Origin: Lentisphaerota bacterium
GTDB lineage: Bacteria > Verrucomicrobiota > Lentisphaeria > Victivallales > Victivallaceae
DNA: 64,000 nt
Reading direction: 5' to 3'
Assembly: GCA_017134815.1 (NCBI GenBank)
Contig: CP071032.1
Location: 2,910,001-2,974,000 of the forward strand
In this document: one piece after another, positions 52,001-60,440 of the stretch
How positions within the stretch are numbered: position 1 is the stretch's first letter
Layout of the letters: the number at the start of each line of letters is the position of its first letter
Made by a program: the position numbers and the translations under genes
Notes under the pieces: model-generated
Database searches by the model: none
What the model was told of the DNA's origin: nothing
What the model saw: the letters and a program-made list of their open reading frames with translations, nothing else

Positions 52001-53963
52001 CGTTTTGAGAAAAAATCGGCTCGTAGGTAATATATTCGCTGTCAAGCTTTCCGCTTTTAATATAATAGGCGCCGGCTTTTTCTATTTTGGCCAGAGTCAA
52101 AAGGGTCTGGGTATCGTCAGGATTCCAGGTGGTAATCCGGTTGCGCCAGAAATCAAAGCGTGAAGCGTTGATAAACGGTGCCAGGCACATTTCGGAGAAA
52201 ACAATCTGGAAGACAAACTTTCTTTTATGTTTGTAAAGATCTCCTGAAAAGTCCCCGTCCCAGACTTCGGCAAATCGATAGAACAGCGGAATAGAAATAT
52301 CAACCTTACGACTGTTCCAGACGTATTTAAAGAATTCCAGCCGGGTGAAATTACTGTCTACAGCCATTGGGGTATAAAGTTTGAGTTCAAGGTCACCTTT
52401 CTCATTGACTTCAATAATTGGTGATTCCTTGATCCCGTCCTGCTGCAGCAGCTGCAGGGTGGTCCGCCAGGGCGGCTGCGCATTTTTAGCCTGCTTCTTC
52501 AAGGTGCTGTAAGAGCGGAAGGTCTGCAGAATTATCAACAACGCAACCACAGCGAAAACCGCTGCAGTAATATAGAACGGCCGCCGCATTCTTCGCTTGG
52601 CAGCTGAGGTATATTGGGTCAGGCTGCTTTCCTGGAATATCTTTTCCATGAAAAGACGCCGAATAAAATAATGACGCTCGGAGTAGGTTTCCGGCACCTT
52701 GGAGCGCATGGCTTCTTCTGATTCTTCAACTGTTTCCTGCGGCATGCTGATATTTGGCTTATCCAGAGCCGCCGTAAAATAAACACCTCGCAGCATCAGA
52801 TTCGGAGCGCCTTTCAGGTGAATTGGACTGAATACGCCGTCCAGATAGTTGAAGAGGCGTTCCTTGATATCATCAAACCGGTTTGGCAGCGAGTAAATCG
52901 GGGCAACAATATCCGCTCGATTTTCGCCGTGAGCCGCCGCATTCCAGATTTTGTTATCCAGCATCATATAGGAACGGGTCTCAAGCAGTGATTTGCGGCA
53001 CTCCTCGATTCCGGCATTGACTTTTTCGCGTTCATACTGGCTTTCCGAATCCGGATTGCTCCAGCCGAACATACCTTCGGAATCCTGTTCGGGAGTATAT
53101 GAGAAGAATTCTGAGAAACCGCTTATCAGGTCAGCTTTAGTGATGACAAAGTAGACCGGGCAGCGTATGCCCAGAAAGTTATTGAGAGCCCTGAGTTCGT
53201 CGGTTATCAGGTTTACTTTGCGGTTTACCAGTTCCGGCGGGTCAAGCAGCAGCGCGTCTGCAGGAATGGTCAGAACAATACCGCTGATTGGCTGTACGGA
53301 GCGGTATTTCTTGATTAAACGCAACAGGCGCTGCCATTCCATATCGGATTTGCCGCCCCAGCGGTTAAAAAATACTTTGCCGCCGACATCAAGGACGATA
53401 CCGTCGGCAGTTGTCCACCAGTGCATGGTCTGCGTACCGGCGCAGCCTTGTGTCATGTCAACCAGCCCGGGAGGATATTCAATTCCGCCGGAACGCATCA
53501 TTTCAGATTTTCCGGCACCGGGTTCGCCGACCACCATGTACAGCGGCATATCATTAAAAGAAACACCTTTGGAACGCAGGAATTTCATACCTTCAATGAA
53601 ATCCTGGCGGATGGTTTCCAGCCTTACAGCCTGAATATCCTGTTCCGCGCGTTCTCCTGAACCGCCGCCCGCTGCCATGCGGGAGAGTTCGCGCCGCAGC
53701 AGCAGGTCCTCACGCATTGACGCAGCAATACGTGCGGTTCTGATTCTTTTGATCAGCATGCGTATTAAAATATAGGCAATAAAGGCCAGAATAATCGCGG
53801 CAATAATAATTCCGATTACGATCAGCAAAGAAGAGTGGTCCTTGAACCATTGCCCCATTCTGGAGAAAACAGCAGTTCCGCCGGCAGCCGCGGCAGCGGT
53901 GGACGCGTTTGCGGGTACCCCGCCGATCGCACCTATAGCAAATAATTTATTATTTTTTGTCAT
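49020..53963 (-). CDS. tssM: Type VI secretion membrane-complex protein TssM (IcmF)
   Basis: 1,647 residues, larger than typical TssM (about 1,100-1,300). A transmembrane helix is near 43-70 (LLIVIGIIIAAIILAFIAYI). A cytoplasmic NTPase-like domain has Walker A GEPGAGKSEMMRSGG near 150, DVGGKVFFNRWGG and VYFVITKADLISGF (guanine-like NKAD position). A second helix is near 465-485 (AVFAVVALLIILQTF), followed by a long periplasmic region to the C-terminus. TssM spans the envelope and contacts the lipoprotein cap. The start overlaps tssL by 4 bases, and a terminator follows the stop. The N-terminal Ala-rich stretch is unusual. Confidence 0.93.
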   Translation of the reverse strand: MTKNNKLFAIGAIGGVPANASTAAAAAGGTAVFSRMGQWFKDHSSLLIVIGIIIAAIILAFIAYILIRMLIKRIRTARIAASMREDLLLRRELSRMAAGGGSGERAEQDIQAVRLETIRQDFIEGMKFLRSKGVSFNDMPLYMVVGEPGAGKSEMMRSGGIEYPPGLVDMTQGCAGTQTMHWWTTADGIVLDVGGKVFFNRWGGKSDMEWQRLLRLIKKYRSVQPISGIVLTIPADALLLDPPELVNRKVNLITDELRALNNFLGIRCPVYFVITKADLISGFSEFFSYTPEQDSEGMFGWSNPDSESQYEREKVNAGIEECRKSLLETRSYMMLDNKIWNAAAHGENRADIVAPIYSLPNRFDDIKERLFNYLDGVFSPIHLKGAPNLMLRGVYFTAALDKPNISMPQETVEESEEAMRSKVPETYSERHYFIRRLFMEKIFQESSLTQYTSAAKRRMRRPFYITAAVFAVVALLIILQTFRSYSTLKKQAKNAQPPWRTTLQLLQQDGIKESPIIEVNEKGDLELKLYTPMAVDSNFTRLEFFKYVWNSRKVDISIPLFYRFAEVWDGDFSGDLYKHKRKFVFQIVFSEMCLAPFINASRFDFWRNRITTWNPDDTQTLLTLAKIEKAGAYYIKSGKLDSEYITYEPIFSQNVPKYKSLVIQNIFMREFPQAVSPKSAPALFLLLSPYSTFSQQSVLRGLQAYNNHFDKLELYPDMPFHKALEMVQDLQTITQVQEELNIINNDIGAALKVGNQDIIKKLLDKWIKKCDYLIETADRLDAIDTYFSDESTKSLKMLFEKHASDYMAVVKDDIKELKATLAPQYDESAFYKNMAIELGESDKVYGFVQQKIDNMRKIAAGPLAKLWEKDKNSNIRNYAKKIMLLRHTYDVVKTPAPVKDLLTIKQRIESFSRSEKQLSQDLANRKKSPQKYSSINACSNVIEIAKTFNISILIKSALALMPKSSTEMENTVAAFSKKLSPLKCPPIVCTNMSKGTFFEDRFNPQTVKLLTTDLEFFLKWFEDMRKDERVNTPVDLSKRIAVFKRVIQGYMERYYHYWTTKVDSEASVQNFDNWDEFLKTCSQIKVYDINYSLRTFYAIKDNALRVIPVLKGVFPDTSSELKSIAEKQRLLNDQFDDICAYTLTRFSLLPDEPEKAWQRLNNLSPEKLIVQYFGPYNPDQSKAIPWWNQFLAEGIELLRRNISDTAYNHLRRVGSQLMRFPLCFTYDRSPGIILPQGYVTRQFRFLIGYYRSPQAAAPITGKGKEAIVPLDYPVIRKIIDPVAFSNEQRQTAWKRLRKILVLLGDPVKPLSWTLAIPNRDVREKAPVMPGLKDKIIPAALRYPYIEITQGGTPLMEKISLANVGNKSKVINELNFSASDSDLEINLYRFANSQNPDYTISFPGNWSGINMYLREGVKYDAKAKTYLVPIIFRDKTGYLCSLWLGMNFNKKMPLPSEWPTEKNWIDYFPPETEMISSARLYDFYHLFFESFTGNTAQDLKKVPKAAMQLKGLTPKNNKVMYKLAIQPTQRSLSMGIPAENVFRYMTIQVGDEQPSEKIATSPATNDAGIAIPSGKETIKIHLYEFLNSKKPAVTLTLPGPNAVLKASAQNMAQFNASKGHINIPIRFSYMKRKMVFELNLNPMFGPDF

Positions 53964-54778
53964 AGTCTGTTGCCTTCTGTTGGGGTTTGTTTTTCAGTTT
54001 GCATTTTGGCTTTGATTACATTTTCAGAAGCCTTCTGCAGGGACTTATCCATCCGAAGTTCACGCGGAAACTCAAATGTACTTTGCTTGATTGCGTCATC
54101 GACGCCCAGGTTTGAACATTCGTCCAGCAGGTCTCTGAGCTCCTGTGTCGCTCGCAGAAAAGCCATTCTGTTTAGAAACAGTGCCAAAGCAAGGAATATT
54201 ATAGAGCACAGGAAAACCAGCCTGGTGCGTTTGTAAGGAGATTTGAACAGTGCTCGTGAATCGGTAGCGGCTGCACATTTGTCGGAGATATCCGAGATCA
54301 GGTTCTCATGCATGTCGGCTCCAACTCGGAGTGCGCATATTCTAAGTTTACGTTCCAGTTCCTGCGGCTGATCATTATAACACCCGGAAAAACCGGTTCC
54401 CAGTAACTGGTACATTACCTTTAATCTTTCAGTTGCGGCACTGGACGGATCGTTGAGCTCTTTATCAAGTATGTCAAAGAACTTTTCATCTCCGGACAGC
54501 TCATTATACATTGATTTGCCCAGTTCACGCCAGGTAGAGCTGAATTCAAACGGACCTTCCTTGATCATAAAGTCCACAAAGAAAACCATTGGCAACATTA
54601 TCTTGTCTACTTCAGCGGCGAGTTCAGGTGAATTTGCCGCTTCTTCTCGCATCGTGTCAATTTTGCGGTTGATTTCTGTAAAAACATCGCCGCGGTTGAG
54701 TTCGGCGCCGGCAAGAGCCCGCCGGCGGCATTCGACTACATAATCTATCAGGGGTTGGCATATTTCAAGTAAGGTCAT
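53960..54778 (-). CDS. tssL: Type VI secretion membrane-complex protein TssL (DotU)
   Basis: 272 residues. A cytoplasmic helical-bundle domain (CQPLIDYVVECRRRALAG, VFFVDFMIKEGPFEFSSTW, FFDILDKELND, QLLGTGFSGCYNDQPQELE) is the conserved DotU core. One transmembrane helix is near 185-205 (LVFLCSIIFLALALFL), and about 65 periplasmic residues follow. There is no OmpA-like peptidoglycan-binding domain, so anchoring is by complex formation. It overlaps tssK and tssM by 4 bases on either side, a tightly coupled operon. Confidence 0.93.
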   Translation of the reverse strand: MTLLEICQPLIDYVVECRRRALAGAELNRGDVFTEINRKIDTMREEAANSPELAAEVDKIMLPMVFFVDFMIKEGPFEFSSTWRELGKSMYNELSGDEKFFDILDKELNDPSSAATERLKVMYQLLGTGFSGCYNDQPQELERKLRICALRVGADMHENLISDISDKCAAATDSRALFKSPYKRTRLVFLCSIIFLALALFLNRMAFLRATQELRDLLDECSNLGVDDAIKQSTFEFPRELRMDKSLQKASENVIKAKMQTEKQTPTEGNRL

Positions 54779-56169
54779 GATTCTACCTCTTTTTCAGCAA
54801 AAAGTATTGCATAAAGACTTACTTCGATATTTGGCAGTTCCTTGGCGGACCATGCCAGCGCGAATTTCTTCTCTTCTAATATTTTGCTCCATGCCCTTGA
54901 ACTGGATGTACGCATCAGACGGAACCACAGCGCGTTATTCAGCTGTGGCAGCAGTGAAGGCGGATAACGCTCTTCCTTGAGCTTGACACCTCTGATGCGT
55001 GAGTCGATAATGCTGGCGGCGGTGAATTTAAATTTGTCACCGGCTTCAACCAGATTGACGATTGATTGTGGGTTGTCACGATATGAAACAGCCAGGAAGT
55101 AGTCCTGGGTGTTATTAATGTAACGGTCCTCAAGTTCACCATTGAGCAGGCAGGCATCGGGAACTTTTTTAAGACTGATTTTGACATAACCGCCGGAAGT
55201 ATCCGGGGCGGTCAGGCTGCGGATACGGCTGAACAGTTCAATAAAGCTGCCGCGGCAGTTGTCATGGTCATAGTCAGGTATATCGGAAAAATTATGCTGA
55301 GGGCTCAGAGCAGCCAGCTCGCAAAGCAGTCTGTTCAGTTCCATATAGACGGTAAACGGAGCGACTGACTTTAGACGGAGTTTGGGTTTCAGGGTTGCCA
55401 GTACACTGCCTATTGACCTCAGCCGCATCATTTTTTCTATCTGGATGCTGGACAGGGTTTCCGGATTGTAGCCGGACCTTCTGAAGAAACTGATAAGCTC
55501 ATCACGGGTGAGCTGCAGCCTTTCTACCAGATCTTCTGTCATGCGCCGCAATTCAGGTGAACCGCGCATTGTCAGGCAGGGAGGGATATACTCCTGACTT
55601 ATCTCAAGGTGAGGGGTTTCCGTACCTTCTGATATTTTGCGCAGTTCCACAATTGGCAGAACTTCATAATCATCCAGGCTGTCATAGTCGGTAAGCAGTC
55701 GGGCGTTGACTTTTCTGGTCAACAGCGGCTGCGGGTTGCCACCGTCATTTTCATCATCAATTTCACGTACTACCGATTGGAAGCGGCAGAGACGGTGTTT
55801 TCCCTCTTCACCGGCACGGCCGGTATTCATTTCGCCAAGCCTTATTAAAGGAACAGCGATATAAACTTTAAATCTTTCCTGAGCTTCTTCCAGAGTTGAG
55901 CGCAGGTCCAGGTCGGTGATTGATGTATTCCCCGGATATCTGACTTCAAGCCCACCCGGCATGATAGCCGCAATGCTCTCGATTCTCAGGTTATACCCGC
56001 CCAGTGCGTCTTCTGATATTTTAATTTCAGAAAGCCCGTAAGGATAGTATAAAGCCAGAGAACGGTCACTGCGTCTTGCGGATGCCACTACACGGTCCGC
56101 AAGTTGCATATTATGAGGTCTCAGGAATAAACCTTCGTGCCAGTTAACGTTTTCAATGTAGTCAAACAC
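54775..56169 (-). CDS. tssK: Type VI secretion baseplate protein TssK
   Basis: 464 residues, full length. NVNWHEGLFLRPHNMQLADR is the diagnostic N-terminus. SFFRRSGYNPETLSSIQIEK, VAPFTVYMELNRLLCELAAL, YPPSLLPQLNNALWFRLMR and the C-terminal LPNIEVSLYAILF follow the TssK order. It couples the baseplate to TssL and TssM. A shorter relative lies 16 kb away (37626-38828). The start is a GTG at 56169 with GAGG upstream. It overlaps tssL by 4 bases and is 30 bases downstream of the lipoprotein gene. Confidence 0.94.
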   Translation of the reverse strand: MFDYIENVNWHEGLFLRPHNMQLADRVVASARRSDRSLALYYPYGLSEIKISEDALGGYNLRIESIAAIMPGGLEVRYPGNTSITDLDLRSTLEEAQERFKVYIAVPLIRLGEMNTGRAGEEGKHRLCRFQSVVREIDDENDGGNPQPLLTRKVNARLLTDYDSLDDYEVLPIVELRKISEGTETPHLEISQEYIPPCLTMRGSPELRRMTEDLVERLQLTRDELISFFRRSGYNPETLSSIQIEKMMRLRSIGSVLATLKPKLRLKSVAPFTVYMELNRLLCELAALSPQHNFSDIPDYDHDNCRGSFIELFSRIRSLTAPDTSGGYVKISLKKVPDACLLNGELEDRYINNTQDYFLAVSYRDNPQSIVNLVEAGDKFKFTAASIIDSRIRGVKLKEERYPPSLLPQLNNALWFRLMRTSSSRAWSKILEEKKFALAWSAKELPNIEVSLYAILFAEKEVES

Positions 56170-56199
56170 TTGCCAGCCTCACTTTCAGTTGTTGATGAA

Positions 56200-56745
56200 T
56201 CATTTACCGGAATCAGCTGCTGTGCTTGACAGCGGAGTCGTCAGGATAAGCCCTGCCGGTGTAATGACAATATTTATATCAGAACCGTTAGGCCAGCTAT
56301 CCGGGTCAAGGGGAAGAAGCAGGCGACGGGGGTCAAGTTTGCCTTCTGAAACACGCCATTGGCCTGGGATATTAGCAATAATAAATAGTTGTTTTGCTCC
56401 GGCATTGTCCCAGCGTTCCCATAGCGGGGAATCACTTGGAAAGACTTTTTCTTTCCAGTTCTCTTCAGAAAAATAAATAGTATTGCGGGCCAGTGACTGT
56501 CTTATAGTGCTCTGTGCCTGGAAGTAGTCTGTGGTAGGACAGCTTTGCAGCCTTAATGCCTCAATATCATTGACGCCAGCCATGTCCACTTCTATCGAGG
56601 GATATATCTGGTACTTCTTGACAAGGTCTTTCGATAAAGAAACTTTTACATTGTAAGCGGGAGCGCTGCTGAAGCATCCGACAAGTGATAGGACAAGTGC
56701 GGTTACAGCTGTACCCTGCAACAGACGCAACAGTCTTTTGGTCAT
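56200..56745 (-). CDS. tssJ: TssJ-like type VI lipoprotein
   Basis: 181 residues. The lipoprotein signal peptide ends VTALVLSLVGCFSS with lipobox Cys24. It is followed by YNVKVSLSKDLVKKYQIYPS and an alternating strand region, IIANIPGQWRVSEG, then DINIVITPAGLILTTPL. It is the first gene of the tssJ-tssK-tssL-tssM block and has GGAGGG upstream of the ATG, matching the usual TssJ position. TssJ anchors the membrane complex at the outer membrane. Sequence similarity alone is weak, so the call relies largely on context. Confidence 0.75.
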   Translation of the reverse strand: MTKRLLRLLQGTAVTALVLSLVGCFSSAPAYNVKVSLSKDLVKKYQIYPSIEVDMAGVNDIEALRLQSCPTTDYFQAQSTIRQSLARNTIYFSEENWKEKVFPSDSPLWERWDNAGAKQLFIIANIPGQWRVSEGKLDPRRLLLPLDPDSWPNGSDINIVITPAGLILTTPLSSTAADSGK

Positions 56746-57332
56746 GATATAACCCTCCAGGATAAAAATTGTATGACTGTAATTTGTTGTTTGGTTTGTG
56801 GACGTGAAACGACAATTACTTTTAATTGAAATGTTTCACTGCAATCTGTCTCCTTATAAAAAAGAATAATGCACGGGAAAGCAAATATCAAGTTAAATGT
56901 TTAGTAACGGGCATTTTTTTTCATATGCGAACGTAAGTATGTTATAATTCCATATTAAGCAATTATTCTCTTCTGTTATTGAAATAGACAGCGCTTTTTA
57001 AATTAAGTTTCAAAAAAAAGTTAAGATAAATGCGCAACTATCCGACAGGGAGTTATATAGATATATGGTGCTGAGATGACAACTCAAGAAGGCAGTTGCT
57101 TTCTGAATGCCTTATTTGCAGTTTCAACCTTTATTGACTGTTCAGCTGCAGCTTCACTAACTGTGGTCTGTTCGACCGTGGTGACAGCGCACGCTGCGCT
57201 GCCACTTTTATTTGGCGGAAGACTTTCGCTCAACCCTGTTTGATCTTCCGGTCTGCTGGGGTGGCGGGGCCACGCTGTGTGTATTTTGGGGGAGGGACGC
57301 TTTGCGTAATGCCAGGCCGGACGGAATCTGGC
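56746..57332. other. Intergenic region between tssJ and the XRE-cupin gene
   Basis: About 590 bases with no supported gene. A hairpin at 57178-57205 (GTGG-TGA-CAGCGCA-CGC-TGCGCTG-CCAC) is followed by TTTTATTT on the plus strand and could end an unrecognised transcript. The tssJ promoter is expected in the AT-rich part near 56850-57000. Confidence 0.4.
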
Positions 57333-57905
57333 TTATTTTGAAAACCTTACAACCAGGTAAGCCATTGAGACTTCCTCAGCTGCGTTTTCTATTGAATGTT
57401 CAACGTCACAGTCGAAATTGATCAGGTCCCCTTCGTTAAGGATTGTTGATTTATCACCGGCAGTTACTTTGACGCTTCCGGTTAGTACTGTGAGAAATTC
57501 TTCCGTTCCACGATAATGCGGTGATGAATCCAGTTTGCCGCCAGGCTGCAGGGTCAGGGTATATAGTTCCAGATCCTCTGCCATTGAAATCGGCGACAAT
57601 ACATTTATATGCACCCCGGAGCAGTCAGTATCCAGGCTGGTTAAGTCTTCATGGCGGTTAACATGAAATTTGCGAACCCGTTCGCCTTCGCCTTTGAGCA
57701 GCAGGTTGAAATCTGATTTCAAGGCATGAGCTATTTTCCACATTGTCGCGATTGTCGGGTTTACTTTTTCCGATTCAATCTGCGACAGCATGGCTTTTGA
57801 GACCCCGCTTTTACGCGCCAGTTTTTCCAGGGACATATTCTGTTCCAGGCGCTGCTTCTTGACATTCTGGCCGATTGCCGGCGGATTAGGAATATTTTTA
57901 CTCAT
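57333..57905 (-). CDS. XRE-type helix-turn-helix - cupin regulator
   Basis: 190 residues. The N-terminal XRE domain (about 12-66, SLEKLARKSGVSKAMLSQIE, NPTIATMWKIAHAL) is followed by a C-terminal cupin (about 110-188, LTLQPGGKLDSSPHYRGTEE, GDLINFDCDVEHSIEN) that probably senses a small ligand. It is divergent from tdh-kbl, so a role in threonine/glycine metabolism is inferred. No ribosome site precedes the ATG, and TATAAT ends only 5 bases upstream, which suggests a leaderless mRNA. Repeats at the gene start and in the tdh promoter look like its operators. Confidence 0.87.
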   Translation of the reverse strand: MSKNIPNPPAIGQNVKKQRLEQNMSLEKLARKSGVSKAMLSQIESEKVNPTIATMWKIAHALKSDFNLLLKGEGERVRKFHVNRHEDLTSLDTDCSGVHINVLSPISMAEDLELYTLTLQPGGKLDSSPHYRGTEEFLTVLTGSVKVTAGDKSTILNEGDLINFDCDVEHSIENAAEEVSMAYLVVRFSK

Positions 57906-57995
57906 AGTTTATTATAGTGAAAAAAGTTAATTATTTTAAACAATAAGGTGTTGACACCTCTATTTTGCATACTATACTAAACATAGTTTGCTATA
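57903..57995. promoter_or_regulatory. Repeated operator motif of the regulator-tdh intergenic region
   Basis: CATAGTTTATTATA (57903-57916) overlaps the start codon and -10 of the regulator gene. CATAGTTTGCTATA (57982-57995) lies just after the tdh -10. They match at 12 of 14 positions and are 79 bases apart. The second is embedded in the symmetric AAAC-ATA-GTTT. Binding at both would repress both directions. Confidence 0.55.
57951..57978 (+). promoter_or_regulatory. Predicted sigma70 promoter of tdh-kbl
   Basis: TTGACA at 57951-57956, a 16-base spacer, and TATACT at 57973-57978, 50 bases before the tdh start codon. A candidate operator overlaps the expected transcription start. Confidence 0.7.
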
Positions 57996-58028
57996 TCAAA
58001 CCAAAACCCTGAAAGAGGCCGAATTTTT

Positions 58029-59054
58029 ATGAAAGCTTTAGTAAAGACCCATGCCGGCCCCGGGCTTGAGATGCGGGATGTGCCGGTGCCTGAGTACGGA
58101 ATAAACGATGTACTGATCAAAATCAAAAAGACTTCTATCTGCGGAACTGATGTGCACATCTGGAACTGGGACGAATGGGCCAGCAAAACTATCCCGGTGC
58201 CGATGACAGTCGGTCATGAATTTGTCGGTACGGTTGAAGCTTTCGGCAGCAATGTTCATGATGTCAGGGTTGGTGATCTGGTTTCCGGAGAAGGACATAT
58301 TGTCTGCGGCCGCTGCCGCAACTGTCTGGCCGGTCGCCGCCATCTTTGCATGAGCACCAGTGGAGTAGGGGTAAACCGGCCAGGTGCTTTTGCGGAATAT
58401 CTGGTTATACCGGTGACTAATGTCTGGCACTGCAATACCAGCATAAGTACTGATGTTATCAGCTGCTTTGATCCGTTGGGCAATGCGGTCCATACCGCTC
58501 TGTCATTTCCGGTGCTGGGTGAGGACGTACTTATAACTGGAGCGGGCCCCATTGGTATAATGGCGGCAGCTGTCGCCCTGCATGCCGGAGCGCGTTATGT
58601 GGTGATTACGGATGTAAACCCTTACCGTCTGGCATTGGCGGAAAAAGCCGGTGCGACCAGAGTGGTCGATGTTTCAAAAGAGAACCTCTCAGATGTTTGT
58701 GAGGATCTGAATATGAAGGAAGGGTTCGACGTCGGACTCGAGATGTCCGGTAACCCGGCGGCGTTAAATGATATGATAGATTATATGTGCCATGGCGGTA
58801 AAATTGCGATGCTGGGCATTCTGCCGGAAAACACTTGCGTTGACTGGACTAAAGTTGTTTTCAATGGTTTGACCATGAAGGGCATCTATGGCCGGGAAAT
58901 GTATGAGACGTGGTACAAAATGACTTCCATGATTGAATCCGGGCTGGATGTCAGTCCGGTAATCACTCATAAGTATAATATTAATGATTTTGAAAAAGGT
59001 TTTGAAGTGATGCGTTCCGGACAATCCGGGAAAGTGGTGCTTGAATGGGATTAA
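58029..59054 (+). CDS. tdh: L-threonine 3-dehydrogenase
   Basis: 341-residue zinc medium-chain dehydrogenase oxidising threonine to 2-amino-3-ketobutyrate. Catalytic zinc site C38 ([15 protein letters not shown]) with H63/E64 (GHEFVG); structural zinc C93, C96, C99 and C107; NAD site [15 protein letters not shown]. The HIWNWDEW segment is specific to Tdh within the family. It is followed 61 bases later by kbl, which cleaves its product, and is divergently transcribed from the XRE-cupin regulator. Confidence 0.96.
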   Translation: MKALVKTHAGPGLEMRDVPVPEYGINDVLIKIKKTSICGTDVHIWNWDEWASKTIPVPMTVGHEFVGTVEAFGSNVHDVRVGDLVSGEGHIVCGRCRNCLAGRRHLCMSTSGVGVNRPGAFAEYLVIPVTNVWHCNTSISTDVISCFDPLGNAVHTALSFPVLGEDVLITGAGPIGIMAAAVALHAGARYVVITDVNPYRLALAEKAGATRVVDVSKENLSDVCEDLNMKEGFDVGLEMSGNPAALNDMIDYMCHGGKIAMLGILPENTCVDWTKVVFNGLTMKGIYGREMYETWYKMTSMIESGLDVSPVITHKYNINDFEKGFEVMRSGQSGKVVLEWD

Positions 59055-59115
59055 GTTAAAGTCTGCAATTACTGAGTGATAACACCCGAAAGATATCTTA
59101 GATGGAGTATTTATA

Positions 59116-60300
59116 ATGTACGGTCAATACAAAGATTTTTTGAATGAACAGCTTGAGTCAATCAGAGCTGCCGGTCTTTACAAAAACGAACGCATTATTG
59201 TAACGCCGCAGGAGGCCAGTATTGGAGTCAGTACCGGCGAGAAAGTTTTGAATATGTGTGCCAACAACTATCTCGGTCTGGCGGATCACCCGGAAGTTGT
59301 GAAAGCAGCAAAAGCGGGGCTGGAGCAACGTGGTTACGGTCTTTCATCGGTTCGTTTTATCTGCGGGACTCAGGACATTCATAAGCAGCTTGAGGCAAAG
59401 CTTTCTGATTTTCTCGGAACGGATGATACTATTCTTTACAGTTCCTGTTTCGATGCCAACGGCGGTTTGTTTGAAACTCTGCTGGGTCCGGAAGATGCCA
59501 TTATCAGTGATGAATTGAATCATGCCAGTATAATTGACGGGGTCAGACTTTGTAAAGCCAGACGTTTCCGCTACAAAAACTCCGACATGGCAGACCTTGA
59601 ATCCAAGCTGCAGGAAGCCGCGGATGCCAGATTTAAAATGATTGCGACTGACGGCGTATTTTCCATGGATGGTTACATTGCCCGGCTCAAGGAGATATGT
59701 GACCTTGCTGACAAATACAACGCTCTGGTGATGGTTGACGATTCACATGCGGTAGGCTTCATCGGCGAACATGGGCGCGGGACTCCTGAATACTGCGATG
59801 TAATTGGCCGCATTGACATTATCACCGGCACTCTGGGCAAGGCGCTGGGCGGAGCCAGCGGCGGCTACACCAGCGGCCGCAGGGAAATAATCGACATGCT
59901 GCGGCAGCGTTCGCGTCCTTATCTGTTCAGCAACAGTGTATCTCCTGCGGTAGTTGCCGCTTCACTTAAGGCGCTTGAACTGGTAAGTGAATCTCCCAAA
60001 CTGCTGGAAAAGCTCCGCTCTAACACCGCGTATTTCCGCAAAGCCATGACCGAAGCCGGTTTCAACATCCTGCCAGGCGAGCATCCCATTGTGCCGATTA
60101 TGCTTGGCGATGCTGTTCTGGCACAGAAAATGGCAGAAAAAATGTTAGAGAAAGGTATTTATGTCATCGGTTTCTTCTATCCAGTGGTGCCTCAAGGAAA
60201 AGCCAGAATTCGCACTCAGATTTCAGCGGCTCATTCTGCAGATGATTTGAAATTTGCGGTGAAAGCCTTTGTTGAAGCGAAAAAAGAACTAGGCATCTGA
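59116..60300 (+). CDS. kbl: 2-amino-3-ketobutyrate CoA ligase (glycine C-acetyltransferase)
   Basis: 394-residue PLP enzyme of the alpha-oxoamine synthase family, splitting 2-amino-3-ketobutyrate with CoA into glycine and acetyl-Co[43 protein letters not shown] and [19 protein letters not shown] are family motifs. The PLP lysine is in [15 protein letters not shown]. It completes the Tdh-Kbl threonine degradation path. GGAG precedes the ATG, and a strong terminator follows. Confidence 0.97.
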   Translation: MYGQYKDFLNEQLESIRAAGLYKNERIIVTPQEASIGVSTGEKVLNMCANNYLGLADHPEVVKAAKAGLEQRGYGLSSVRFICGTQDIHKQLEAKLSDFLGTDDTILYSSCFDANGGLFETLLGPEDAIISDELNHASIIDGVRLCKARRFRYKNSDMADLESKLQEAADARFKMIATDGVFSMDGYIARLKEICDLADKYNALVMVDDSHAVGFIGEHGRGTPEYCDVIGRIDIITGTLGKALGGASGGYTSGRREIIDMLRQRSRPYLFSNSVSPAVVAASLKALELVSESPKLLEKLRSNTAYFRKAMTEAGFNILPGEHPIVPIMLGDAVLAQKMAEKMLEKGIYVIGFFYPVVPQGKARIRTQISAAHSADDLKFAVKAFVEAKKELGI

Positions 60301-60411
60301 GATTTTACGGATAAGCATGTAAACAGAATCTTGTGTTTTCAATGAATATGAAACTGGCTGTTTCAATGGCCGGTATACATAAAATAATTACCCGTATATT
60401 CCCAATATACT

Positions 60412-60438
60412 GCCGCCTTTCGGGGCGGCTCTTTTTTT
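60412..60438 (+). terminator. Terminator of tdh-kbl
   Basis: GCCGCC-TTTCGG-GGCGGC hairpin followed by CTTTTTTTG. It lies about 110 bases after the kbl stop and directly abuts the convergent transglutaminase gene. Confidence 0.9.
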
Positions 60439-60440
60439 GA

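Noticed and set aside
57076..57231. Hydrophobic short frame starting at ATG 57076
   Set aside because: No ribosome site, and it is crossed by the 57178-57205 hairpin; nothing conserved is visible.
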